Assembly: GCA_905250125.1 (NCBI GenBank)
Contig: CAJNOL010000415.1
Coordinates: forward strand, 1 to 64,000
Source of the DNA: Rotaria sordida
Taxonomy: Eukaryota > Rotifera > Eurotatoria > Philodinida > Philodinidae
Direction: 5' to 3'
Length of the DNA: 64,000 bases
Position 1 is the first letter of the stretch. The number at the start of each line of letters is the position of its first letter. Position numbers and translations under genes: made by a program. Shown here one piece after another: positions 22,131-33,525 of this stretch. A model generated the notes under the pieces. The model saw only the letters and a list, made by a program, of their open reading frames with translations, was not told where the DNA came from and ran no database searches.

Positions 22131-25100
22131 ATGACAACAAATACACATTATCGTATTATTGGTGATATAAGAATTAAAAAAAAAGTATCAACAACTGGAA
22201 AAAGTAAAGGAAGAAAAGTTGATATAACTTATGGTAAAAATGAAACAAATTTTGATGATATTGCTATTATTCAAAAGCAGGAACTACTTACACCTAATAC
22301 ACCTTGCTTTGTTGTTGAAGTTCATAAGTGTGGTAAGAAGATAATAGATTAGAATTGAAAAATATGATTAAAAAAAAAACGAACACTTTAGATCCAAATG
22401 CAATAATATCTGTTGGTATTGCATCATTAGATATTGATAAACATGCAGGTTAATATTATTATTTATTATTAATAAAATCTTTTTTTTTTTCGAAATTAAA
22501 TTTAGGTCAATACAATAATTCTCTTGGTTATCATAATAATACAGGACGAATATATTCATCATGGAAAATTTATGCAAATACACTTGGACTTAAATATGGT
22601 AAAGGTAATACGGTGGCAATGTATGTAACTTATTTTGGTGAACATCTTTCAACTGTACTTATTTTTTATGATAATTTTCCAATAGCTACAAGGTTTGTTT
22701 TATAAGAAATAAAGATATCAAAAAGTATTTATTATTGATGTTATTTTTTGTTTTAGATATCATTTTGAAAGCAATAAAAATCGATATTTTCCAACAATAA
22801 CATTTTCTGGTGGATCTGCTATTATTTCAGTTCTTTGGCCAGATGCTGTCGAACAATTACCTTCTATTACTGATGTATAAAATTTATCTTAATTATTTAA
22901 ATTAATTTAAATATTTATCTAGATGCCTATATCTCAATGGATTCGTGGACCATTAATTAGTTATAATTCAAATACAGGTTTTTTTGAAAATCGTGCTAAA
23001 ATAGAAGATCTACCAATTCAATCACCTATACCATTAAGTAAATCATTTCGTTATTTTATTGTTATACAAGAAGAACTTTCACCAATTGATGGAAAAGGTG
23101 CTAGTGTTGGATTAGCTACTTGTTCAGTAAGATTTTGATAAAATTAATTACAAAAAAAAAATGAATTATTTATTTTTAGCCTTTAAAACCAACACCAACA
23201 TGTTCATTAATGAAAGATTATTATACATGGTTTTCTAAAACGAGAAGTATATATATATATAGTTTTTTAAATTTTCTCTAAGACATTTCATATAGTGTAG
23301 TCAACATGTTAAACAACTTGAAATATAAAATTTAAAACTTGTCAAAGTAGATTTTTGAAGAATAGTTTTCAAAATATAGATCATAGAACCAGATAAATAA
23401 GTGAAAGAGCTTATGAAACAAAAAAAACAGAATAGTGAAACTATCATTTTATCAATAGATTATTACTAATACGAAGGTTAATCTAAAAGATAAAATTGAA
23501 ACTTTCAAGTTTATTTTCTGCTCTTCTACCATCATATACCATGAACTTCTCCAATGCAATTGGTTGTAGTTCGAATAGAAGTCATAGTTTAATTATCTGA
23601 AAATCTTACTCAATGAAGAATCAATATAAGAAAACGATAATCTTTTTGAACTTGTAAAAATTGTTCAATTTGTATTGTCTTTAAACATTTAAATCTTTCC
23701 GATGATATCATTCTACAAAAACTTTATTTTTTTAGTGAAAATTGGAAATTCAATTGGTTGGGGTATTTTTTATGATGAAAATTGTCATGATGATAAAGCT
23801 GAACAATTATGTCTTGTATTTGTTATGTTTAATAAATTAATAGTTGATGCTCTTTTTGTTTTACAACCTGAAGGTGGTTTTGTTCCAATTGTATTACTTC
23901 AATCATATGGTAAAAAAAAAAAGACTTAGTTAAACTTAATTTTATGTTTTTTGATATTTTTTTTTAGCAACAAGAGTATCAATTGAAAGACATGATATAT
24001 TAACAATAGAGGAACTTGATAAATTACAAGGATTTTATACACAAATGTTAAGACCAGCTATGGAAATTTTTCGAAAAGATAAAGATGAACGATGTAAGAA
24101 TTTTCTAGATACATAAATAAAAAAAAAAAAAAAATTTATAATTCTATTTTTTAGATTTATCAGAACAATCATTTCGAAAAAGTGAACAAGTTTTACTTAA
24201 TATTGATAATCATTTATGTCGTGTTTCAATTCCAAAAACTGAAAATAGTATTCATTATATACAATTTTGTCAACCATTAACTTATGAACGACGTTTCTTT
24301 TTTGTTGAATTAGAAAATATTAGTAAATAATTAAATTTTATTAAAATAAAATTTAATTAAATAATATTACTTTTTTGTTTAAGGTAAACAATGTCAAATA
24401 ACAATTGGTATTGCTTCATCTAAACATGAATTTAATGTAGCACCTGGTATTATTCATAATACAGTTGGTTATAATTCTTATACAGGTAAATTATACTCAA
24501 ATCGTAAAGATACTGGAAATATGCATGGACAAAAATGTAATAAAGGTGATACAATGGGTGTTGAAATTGTAGTATTTGATAAAGAAATGAGTGTTGTATT
24601 ATTCAGTAAAAATTTTCGACCAATTGGTACACGTTATTTAACATTAAATGATTATTCACAATATTTTCCAACAATACTTATTGAAAATAATGGAGATCCT
24701 GTTGAATTATTAGTTTATTGGCAAACAAGAATTTCTCTACCACCATATTATAATATAGTTAGTTAATTATTTTTGTTTATTGAATTAAATATTTTTTGTA
24801 GACAAATTCAGAAGATTGGTGTGTACCAGATGGAACAAATATTGATTTAAAAGAAAATATGTTTATTTTACCACAACATCTTGATCATTCATTATGTATT
24901 CAAGCTCCTATTAGTTTAAATAAAAGTAAATATAGAAATATTTTCTAATGAATTTAATCAATCTCGAATCGAATATAATAGTAACTTATTTGTTTAGATT
25001 TGAATACAAAAAAGAAAATGTATCTCTAGTTTAATTAACAAGATGAAAATATACTAGAACTAATCTTTTAAAGTCCTGACAGATTTCATGATTGACAAGC

Positions 25101-26861
25101 AATAATTGTTTTCATGCTAGTTGACTCTAATCTTTTGTCTGAACTCAAGAAATCTGTTCTCGTTTTTTACTACTTTTGAAAAATATTCTTGGATACTTCT
25201 TTCAAGAAAAATATGAGGTAGTAGATTCATTTGAGCTAAAAACTTTTCTTGCACATACTTGAAACACTTTGTGTAGCACTTACTCGTTTTTGTTTCTTTC
25301 TATTACCTTTCATTCAAATAAAAAGATCCTCAAACTATGAAGAGCTCTCAAAGTAAACCCATGATTTCTAAAACACTATCTAGTATATGTAGACAAAATT
25401 TAAGCTCGATTGTATATACCATACCTAAGTAACAGGGGGCAATTCTGTAGGTTTTTCCATAAAAACTAGCCTACTGGAAAATTTTTATCGAATGAAAAAG
25501 AATCTACTGCTTTCATAGAGAAAATATCTCACCTTTGTGATTCCTTTTTATAACTTCAAAGCTATATTTTAATTCTCAAAATGTATCCAATAAATATAGC
25601 CGATCTTCAAAAGATACTATAGATCAGAAAACGGCAATATCTCTCAAATAAAAAAAAATGAATTTATTGAGCAGGGATTGAAAAGTTTAGTAACTTTCGT
25701 TCGTTCTTCCAGCGATTGGAAGGCAACATTCAAGAATATATATTTTAATTCCGGAGAAATTGTGTTAACAGTATTTTTTTTTTGATTTGCATATATGACC
25801 AATAACATATGTATCTTTTTAGAATATCATCATTTTGAAATTGTTCTTTTGGAAAAATTTAGTGATAGTGAACCACCACCTGGTATGTTTATCTATAAAT
25901 ATCATGTTTAATTTTTTTTTGTTTTTGTCTCTTGAATAGCAATTGCATTATGTACGGCTGCACCAATTGATCCATCACCAACATCTCAATTTCGACAAGA
26001 TTATTTACGTTTTTGGCCAACAGGCGATGGTAAACAAATCATATAATTCTAATAGATAAAACTAAATATTTACGGTGTTTTTTTTTTCTTTCTCTTTGTT
26101 TTTAAGCTGCAAGATATTTAAAGCAAGGAGATAAAATTGGTTGGGGTATTTTATTTCCACAAGAAGAAGATAGTTTAATAGAAAATAATAAAGAACAATT
26201 AATAATATGTTATTTAACAGTTAATCGTACTGTTGGTTATGTTCGAGTACTTTATCAACCAATAGGTGGTTTTTATCCAGTTGTTATAGCTCCACCAAAT
26301 AGTATTTAATTAAATTTTTCTTTTTTTTTTTTGTTTTTGTAATATCAGATAGAAACTATTTTGATTGTTTTTAAGTTAATCTTATACAAATGGATTTTTC
26401 TGCTACACGAATATTAACAGAAGATTTTACATCTGAACAAATTAAAGGAATTATTGCTGATGCTCGACAACAAATTGAAGAAGAAGAAGAACAACAATTA
26501 CTAAAAAGTAAGATTTGATTTTGTTTTTTTTAAACAAAACAAAAAAAAACATTAGTCTACTGATTTTAAATTCTTTAGATTAAATTCTATTTATTGTAAG
26601 TAAATTCGCACTATCGTTTTTTTGTTCCCTATCGTTGTATCCTTTCGTAGAACTTTTGCATGTTTTTTTTTTGTTTATATTAAAGAATTCAAAATAATTT
26701 TTCTTTTGTTTTTAGGTTCAGTATCATTAGATATAAAGAGTGGTGTTAGTACACAAATAATAAACGAAACTTCATCTGATGTGAGTTCAATAATGCCTGA
26801 TAATTATATAGATAATCCATATAATCCATCAGTAAAATCAACTACTTGTATTATTATCTGA
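22131..26861 (+). CDS. Multi-SPRY-domain protein (SPRYD3-like) ending in a CaaX-type motif
   Basis: 807 residues from 16 exons: 22131-22332, 22392-22448, 22506-22692, 22757-22874, 22923-23126, 23180-23246, 23736-23909, 23968-24093, 24155-24322, 24384-24757, 24802-24925, 25823-25882, 25940-26029, 26107-26301, 26376-26507 and 26716-26861; the sum is divisible by three. It holds about four SPRY-like units. Units one and three carry the motif pair IxVGIAS/ITIGIAS ... LGYHNNTGRIY/VGYNSYTGKLY. Units two and four carry IGWGIFY/IGWGILF followed by GGFVPIV/GGFYPVV. SPRY domains are protein-interaction modules. The layout is reminiscent of SPRYD3, but longer. A short acidic helix (QQIEEEEEQQLL) precedes the tail, which ends in the last four residues CIII, a possible prenylation box. 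There is no signal peptide and no membrane helix. Confidence 0.82.
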
Positions 26862-27430
26862 ATATGATTGAAATATTATTCTGTTCATGTCAGATTTTAC
26901 ATATTAAATTTCATTTTTCTTTTTTATTTATAAGAATGAATTGCTCTTGTATTTTTTAATCTGCTCTTTAAATTATGATTGAATAATATTTTTTTTTGTA
27001 TGCATCATTGTTGTGTGTATCTGTTTGTTTGTTTGTTCATTGAATGAATTGAATATTAAATAGTTAATTCTTTACATTTTTTTGAGAAAATAAAATTGAT
27101 TATCTGATGAAGAAAGTATGTAGTAAAAGGATGTTAAGACTGTTGGAACTGATTAAGTGTGTAAACTAATAATATATGTCGTTTTTGTTTAAATAGAAAC
27201 AATTCATATATTTATTGATCGATGTGAAGCTAGCACGAACACCAATCAGAATCGATCCCCTAACCGACCAATCAGCGCTCGAGCATATTTTACCACTCGT
27301 AGTCCATAAAATACCATCAAAACCTTCCATGGCAACCATATACATTTTCCTACAGCACCTTAAAAATTAATAATCCCATCAAACAGGATCGCCTATATAT
27401 CTTCAACCAACTAATCATCAAAAAAAAAAT
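26862..27430. other. Intergenic between the SPRY-repeat gene and the satellite
   Basis: Holds the presumed 3' UTR of the SPRY-repeat gene, then, from about 27230, more GC-rich DNA without an ORF. It includes two copies of a CCAATCAG-type sequence. Confidence 0.5.
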
Positions 27431-28030
27431 CATATATGACACACATGAGTGATCTTCTCAAAATAAATGAACTCATAGCTTCGTAAATATCCATTGCAAA
27501 AAGATAAAAATTATATCACTAGATAGAGAATCAAAAGACGATTCTAATAATAGATAGAGAAGTTCCAAATTCGATTTTTGAAATAGTCATATAATGAAAA
27601 AAAAGATCATATATGACATGCATGAGCGAACTTCTCAAAATAAATTAACTCATAGCTCTGTAAATATCCATTGCAAAAAGATGAAAATTATATTACAAGA
27701 TAGAGAATCAAAAGATGATTCCAATGATAGATAGGGAAGTTCCAAATTCGATTTTTGAAATAGTTATATAATGAAAACAAAGATCATATATGACATGTAT
27801 GAGCGAAGTTCTCAAAACGAATTGACTCATAGCTTCCTAAATATCCATTGCAAAAATATGAAAATGATATCAAAAGATAGACAATCAAAAGATGATTCTA
27901 ATGATATCTACAGCAGTTCCAAATTCGATTTTTGAAATAGTCATATAATGAAAAAAAGATCATATATGACATGCATGAGCTAAGTTCTCAAAATAAATTG
28001 ACTCATAGCTCCGTAAATATCCATTGCAAA
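27431..28030 (+). repeat. ~177-bp tandem satellite, forward units
   Basis: The marker CATATATGAC starts at 27431, 27608, 27785 and 27961, giving periods of 177, 177 and 176 bp. Each unit also contains TATCCATTGCAAAA, GATAGAGAATCAAAAGA and AAATTCGATTTTTGAAATAG. Three full units and about 70 bp of a fourth are present. Units are clearly related with point differences. No ORF is conserved through the units. Confidence 0.9.
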
Positions 28031-28640
28031 ACAACACCAAATACACCATTAGACAGAGAATTCAATTCTCTATCTAATGGTGTATTTGTTGTTGTTTTGC
28101 GATGGATGGTGAGTTCCCAACATCGGGTTCCAATATCTGAACTCGCTGATGAATCATATCAGTTGGGTCGTGTTTTTCGTTTTCTAAGCCCATTTCGAAA
28201 TCGAGTCTCTCTATTTGAAATATACCATCTGATAGAGAATTCAATTCTCTATCTAATGTTGGATTTGTTGGATTTTTGCAATGGATGATGAGTGGACAAA
28301 GACTTTTCCGAGTATCTGAAATGAGTGTCGTTGTTCCGATGATCTTTTTTTTTTTGGAACGCACTTCAAAAATAGATTCTCTATATAAGAGTTATATGTT
28401 CTTGTAGAGCATTAAACTCTGCATCGAGTGATGTATTTTTTGTGTTTTTGCAATTGAATCTTAGCAGAGAAAAATGGGGAAGAATGTCTAAAGTCAGTAT
28501 ATTGAGATGTGATTCACCTCTTTTTTTCTGATCGGAATACGTTTGGAAATTCATTCTCTATATAAGAGTAGTGTACTCTTATAAATTACTCAGTTGTGCA
28601 TGTAATGATTTTTTTTGTGTGTTACTTTGAAGTTTTCGTT
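28031..28640 (-). repeat. Same satellite, inverted and more diverged units
   Basis: After a hairpin centred near 28063 the marker appears reverse-complemented, as TTTTGCGATGG (ends about 28105), TTTTTGCAATGG (about 28284) and TTTTTGCAATTG (about 28455), at spacings of about 172-179 bp. TTCAATTCTCTATCTAATG recurs in the first two. The centre is a strong palindrome: the stretch 28040-28060 pairs with 28066-28086 around GAGAATTCAATTCTC. Divergence increases away from the centre. Confidence 0.75.
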
Positions 28641-28784
28641 TGGATGAAAAAGTTTCGTGTGTTAGTGTTTTATGCTCATCGAGTGGTTGTTAGGTGGAAG
28701 CCATGTCCATGGTTTCGTCCTCCATAGTGGAGTTTTTATGTAGACCATCAGCGATTGGCTGATGTGTCGACCAATGGGAATTTT

Positions 28785-29136
28785 TTTTCCTTCGTGGTAA
28801 TTGTTCGTGTTCGTGGTAGCTTCTCATCGATTGCTCGATTTCCTAATTTAAAAGAACTTTCGTTTACTATCTATGAATCATGGAGTTTTAGTAGTGTGAG
28901 TCCATCGTATCTTGCTGATTATAAAAATGAATCTACAAAACGTATTATTAATCTCACTCATTTCCTTGTTGATCATTTACAACAACTTGTTTCGTTTCAT
29001 ATGAATTTTATCCATTCGAGATTATGTGAAACACTTTGTTTTCCACATCTAATTCGATGACAACTACATGAATGACTACTTAACCGACCTTATCGATTAC
29101 GATGTTCTACGGAAGAAATTCAATTATGGCTTTAAT
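28785..29136 (+). pseudogene. F-box/LRR-family gene, 3' fragment with two stops
   Basis: The frame reads RFPNLKELSFTIYESW, then TKRIINLTHFLVDHLQQLVSF, then two in-frame TGA codons near 29058 and 29070, then RPYRLRCSTEEIQLWL and a natural-looking stop. The pattern of leucine-rich blocks and an RLRCS...IQLWL end is what I expect at the C-terminus of a large F-box-like family in bdelloids. Both stops are explained by single transitions. The F-box end and most repeats are absent, so this is a 5'-truncated relic. Compare the intact F-box gene at 50302. Confidence 0.6.
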
Positions 29137-30019
29137 ACTACATCAATTGTGCTAAGACATTTTGTTGTTGTAGATTTTTTTTGTATATAGAGAAGTTGTA
29201 ACATATTCAATTTGGTCAATTCTATAATAAAAAAGATTGAAAATTGAACAAAATGTCCTTTTTTGTAGGCGATATGTGAAACTAATATTTTAGAACAGAT
29301 CGATGTTATTCATTCATTTAAGATAATCGACATTTCAATCAATTAAGAATTTCTACAAGAAAAATAAACTTTTTATCGAAGGTATTGTTTCATTATCATT
29401 CTTTTCATTTAGTTTAAATTCATTTTTTAAAATATGAATCCAACAGAAAGAGTATATTTCGTTATTTGATTTAATACAATACTTATTTTATTAAGAAACA
29501 TATTGTTATGATTGCCAATAGGGTCGGGGCATGATTAAATTGCATTATAGTTCATTTTGTCATATTTTTTTGCTTCTCAAATATTCATTAAACATTAAAA
29601 AATAAGCCTGTCGAATTTTATCGACATATTCATTTAAAAAAACTAAATAAAGGATATGTTAATTTTTTTCGGAGAAAAAAACACTAGCTGTGTTCAGAAT
29701 TTTGAAATAATATTTTATTTAAAATATGTGATCAAATCTCGCTCTAATTTACTTTTATCTTTCAATATTAATTTAACAATTTTTTTTCTTACTTTAAAGG
29801 TGACGGCAAGTTTCACAGTAATTTTTGACCTAAGAACGGGACATATGTAGGCTAGTAGAGGGAGGGCATAATGAACTCCAATTTCTAGGAAATTCAAAAT
29901 TTTTCATCTAAGTATGTAATGAACAATACAACTTAAAGAATCTTCACTCAGTCTTCATCATGCCAGGAAATTCACTTTCAAATAAAACATATGCGCACTC
30001 GATATTTATCTCTTTTGGG
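29137..30019. other. Intergenic, no gene seen
   Basis: AT-rich DNA after the F-box relic. No ORF of interest; two overlapping opposite-strand ORFs near 29715-29897 look random. Confidence 0.5.
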
Positions 30020-30082
30020 ACCTGATGTGGTTGGATCAAGAAAATGCATTTTAAAATGGAAAATAATATGTATATATACTAT

Positions 30083-30152
30083 GTTGGGTTGGGTTGGGTC
30101 AAGAAATTCATTTTTTTGAAAATGAATTTCCTGACCCAACCCAACCCAACCC
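30083..30152. repeat. Hairpin with (TTGGG)n and (CCCAA)n arms
   Basis: The left arm is three to four copies of TTGGG followed by TCAAGAAATTCATTTT. The right arm is AAAATGAATTTCCTGA followed by copies of CCCAA. The arms are about 33 bp with few mismatches and an almost absent loop. An older, diverged version of the arm (GATGTGGTTGGATCAAG) lies at 30023-30040. Confidence 0.8.
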
Positions 30153-30305
30153 AAGCCCAAATATATAGAGATGGTTTCCTTATGGTTTCATACTAAAATG
30201 AATTTTCTATGGCTATGTGTTAGAGTATTGAGTTAAATTTCCATGAAAGTTTTCTCGTCATCATTTTATTTGAATTTCCTGGAAATAGGAACTTACCATG
30301 ACATG

Positions 30306-30395
30306 TCAGAGAGTGTGGTTGTGTGTGGGTGTAGGCACGATGAAAACAGAGACCCATACTCACACCCACATCCCACGCCCATACCCCTAACCTAC
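30306..30395. repeat. Inverted telomere-like (TGTGGG/CCCACA) pair
   Basis: A G-rich arm (GTGTGGTTGTGTGTGGGTG) is followed after about 25 bp by a C-rich arm with CTCACACCCACATCCC. The repeats are degenerate copies of the bdelloid telomeric hexamer, with the G-strand first and the C-strand second. Confidence 0.6.
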
Positions 30396-31045
30396 AAATT
30401 ATTTAGTCATCTTTTCATATTCATTAACATTTTGGTGTAAGGAATACTGAAATATTTCTGATAGATTCATTTTTTCGATCAGAGAAGAAAAGCAAGCTTC
30501 AATGTTGAAAGCGCTGTCAGTGTAACACATCGATTTCAAATCACAAGGAATGTGTATGCAATGCATCGAATAAAACAAAAGCATACAATCATCAGCAGAA
30601 TCATGAATCAACTATTAATACCTTGCAAGGAAACATTTATGTTTTAACAATGAATCTCTAGAGTCCTATGTAAAAAAAAAAGTTAGTGGATCCGTGCCGT
30701 ACATGATAGTTTATTTTGATATAAAGTTTTGGAAAAGTTGATTCTATCACTTATTCTGGTGTTTCAAAGTACTCTTGCAAACTATTCTAAATTACTCAAG
30801 TAGTTGCATATGATACTTATTAGTATTTTATTTGAATATTATACTATAGAGGCCAATGTATTGATCAATGATGTGAAGAAAATGTTAGGAAAAGGCGAAG
30901 AAGTTCGAACAAAAATTTTGTAACAAGTTTGTTTTTAATAAAAAGACGCGGTTACGTGAAAATACTTATTTTTGCTCGGCAATAAGTTAATTATATCAAA
31001 ATGACAAATGCAAACTTCATGCATTGATAATGACTGCATCCCTAT

Positions 31046-32613
31046 CAGTCATGGGATCGGTTCGGTTTAGCTCGAAACTTTTCGGGTTCGGTTTGAGGGA
31101 AATGAGATTGCGATTCTATACATGCTATTAATGTTATATCACAAGAATGGACAAAATTAGTATTCAATAAGTTTAGTGATATCCTCCGTACACATTTCTT
31201 CTAGTGTTTGAGTTTTTGTTTTAATATAAATTTTTTGAAAGATGTTCTCAGTTCATATTTCAAATTATTACATTAAATGTAACGTGATTAACAACATTAT
31301 AATAACTTATCAACTAGCAATATCTCTAAAAACAGTTTTGAAAACTAACTTTGTATTGACTTGGTACAGAATGTATTGCTGTATAAAAATGTTCACTGTG
31401 CTCTTTAAAGAAAACCTTCTGATTTGCATAAAACTTGGGCAGTTGACATTGTCTCAACTGTGGTGAGGTAAAATGACGAGGTGGATTGTAATTTCTTATA
31501 TGAATGTTAGTGAAATATGAGTTATGTAACAATGTGTTCTCATATTTTTTTTTTGTTCTGTGATCGGTATTTCAGAATCGGAGAAGATATATGATGAGAA
31601 TAAATATATCTAGGAACTGTCAAAACAGAGAAAATCGTATTTCTCTCAGATTTGTTTGTCAACTGTCTCTTGCTACAGATAATCGAGCAATTTGCATTTT
31701 TGAAAATACATGTGAGGCTAGTTCGTTTAGAAGCAGTTTTCATTTTCGATACTGTGACAATAAATCATTCATAGATAATATGTAACTGGAAAGAATAATC
31801 TTCCATACTGTATTCAAAGAGATCCAGAGATTTTAACATATTATACCTATTTCTATGAAATCGTAGGAGGAAAAGCATTGGAATTTCAAAGAAAACAGGA
31901 TAGAGAATTCTTTCTATTGAAAAATACTCTATGTATAGCGTCGAACTTGATGACCGCTAACTTACATAAATCAATAAAAATCTGCAAAAAAATACAAAAT
32001 CTTAGTTAAGCGACTGAGGATCTATTAATCATTGCATATTGTGTAAAGAGAAAAATTTGGTTTGAAAAAAATACTCATTTTCAAAGCGAAAAGTTCTGTA
32101 TAGAGTCAACTCGGTTATGCTCTGCATCTATTTGGATGCAGTCATATGCTTTTTTCCTTCCATGGTTCGCTTCTCTTGTTCTCGTTCTGTCTATGACTAG
32201 ATCTATGTGTTGGAGTTTTCTTTATTATCATATATAAGATGAGTTTTTCCTTTCCTTCTGTTCTTCTTTGCCCTTAAGGTGCTCTATATATTTTCCACTT
32301 TTTTCCATACTATATATAGTTTTTTTAGTCGTTGTAAAGATTGATATATAGAGATACATACAAAAATGAATTGCAAGTGTGACAAAGATCTCACGCACTC
32401 GACTCAAATTCTTGAAATTGTTTTTAACTATCTCAAAAGTAGGGTACATATAGCTACTGCGATCTAATTCTTTCGTAATGTCAGTATGTATGAAAAAATT
32501 TCTCTCAATAAGGCAGTTTACGGCTAATGTCTTTACGAAGCGATAGTAAATTTTGAGAGCTATCAACTAAGTTTGGTTCGGTTTAAAAAAAACACGAACT
32601 GATCCTATCTCTG
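31046..32613. mobile_element. Non-autonomous hAT-like element with 8-bp target duplication
   Basis: Starts CAGTCATGGGATCGGTTCGG. The end, reverse-complemented, is CAGAGATAGGATCAGTTCG, a ~20-bp imperfect terminal inverted repeat beginning CAG as in hAT elements. The flanks are ATCCCTAT on the left and AACCCTAT on the right, an 8-bp duplication with one mismatch. Next to the left end are repeated GGTTCGG/GGGTTCGG motifs, and a single GGTTCGG is near the right end. No transposase is recognised in its 1.57 kb, so it would depend on an enzyme elsewhere. Confidence 0.7.
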
Positions 32614-33169
32614 AACCCTATATCGATTGACGGCTGACACCAACTTGAGTGAGCAAACATTCGTAACCTCTGGCAATCAGAATCGAATTATTGATCATTC
32701 CATATAAGAGAAATAAGTCAAGTTGTGTGAATACCCGCTTTCGTATCTGATCAAATTGTAAAAAATAAGAAACATAACTATAAAGTTTGTGCTCTGTCTA
32801 CAACTAAGAGAAAGTAAATTCAATTCTTAAGTAGTACTCTAATTAAAGTACCGAGAAGAAGACAATATTGAAACGTAATGATAGAAATAGTGAACATAAG
32901 TAAGTGGTCCGTACTCTGAAATGCTTGTATCGTGAATGTACTAGAGAGTATTACAGAGAGAGTAAGCATTGTATATAAATTACCATATTGACTTATTTAT
33001 TTATAAGTTAGTAGTCAGTTATTAAGGTTCACTTATTCATACTTGCGTAACTCAATACAGTAATTTCAAAAATAGTTAACAGTGGCTATTTTTTACAAAA
33101 ACTTTGACACAAGTTACTATAAGTCGGATTCAGGTCTCTTGAATTCTCTGTTACATTACCAAACGTCTT

Positions 33170-33525
33170 TTATGAATGGTGTCTTGAGGTGAAGACACCT
33201 TGAATCTTTGCCCATTCCTTTGTCCATTGTTTATGTCGCGCTTTGTTATCACAAAAGATGTAAATAGAATCTAATTGTGGCATTCCATGAATCTACGGTA
33301 CGAGATGCTGACCTAAAGCATCGGAAGAGATGACAAAAGCTTTCTCGTCATTTATATCGTTGAGGCACTTGATACATGCTCCAGTTCGGTACAGAGTGTC
33401 ACTTCGTTGATGACACTGCGCAATTGTGTTAGTGTATTTTGACAATTGTTATTTGTTTCATCAGTATTACCATCGATTCAGATGATCAAATAATTCTGAG
33501 TCATATGTCGTCTTGGTTGGATAGT
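33170..33525 (-). pseudogene. Decayed N-terminal sensor-domain fragment of a TPR-family gene
   Basis: Minus-strand reading in two frames gives IDGNTDETNNNCQNTLTQLR, then SVINEVTLC, then CIKCLNDINDEKAFVI, SSDALGQHLVP and DSIYIFCDNKARHKQW, then TKEWAKIQGVFT. I associate this string (D-x-N ... INDEKAF ... GQH ... QLDSIYIFC ... W-x-K-x-x-GVF) with the N-terminus of an abundant bdelloid family that also carries TPRs. There are at least two in-frame stops and a frameshift near 33385. No downstream TPR region is attached here. Confidence 0.6.

Noticed and set aside
27431..28030. CRISPR-like array
   Set aside because: The 177-bp units are tandem with no spacers, and the genome is eukaryotic; this is a satellite.
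29978..30160. 60-codon ORF reading MGLGWVGLGQ
   Set aside because: It is a translation of the TTGGG hairpin, not a gene.
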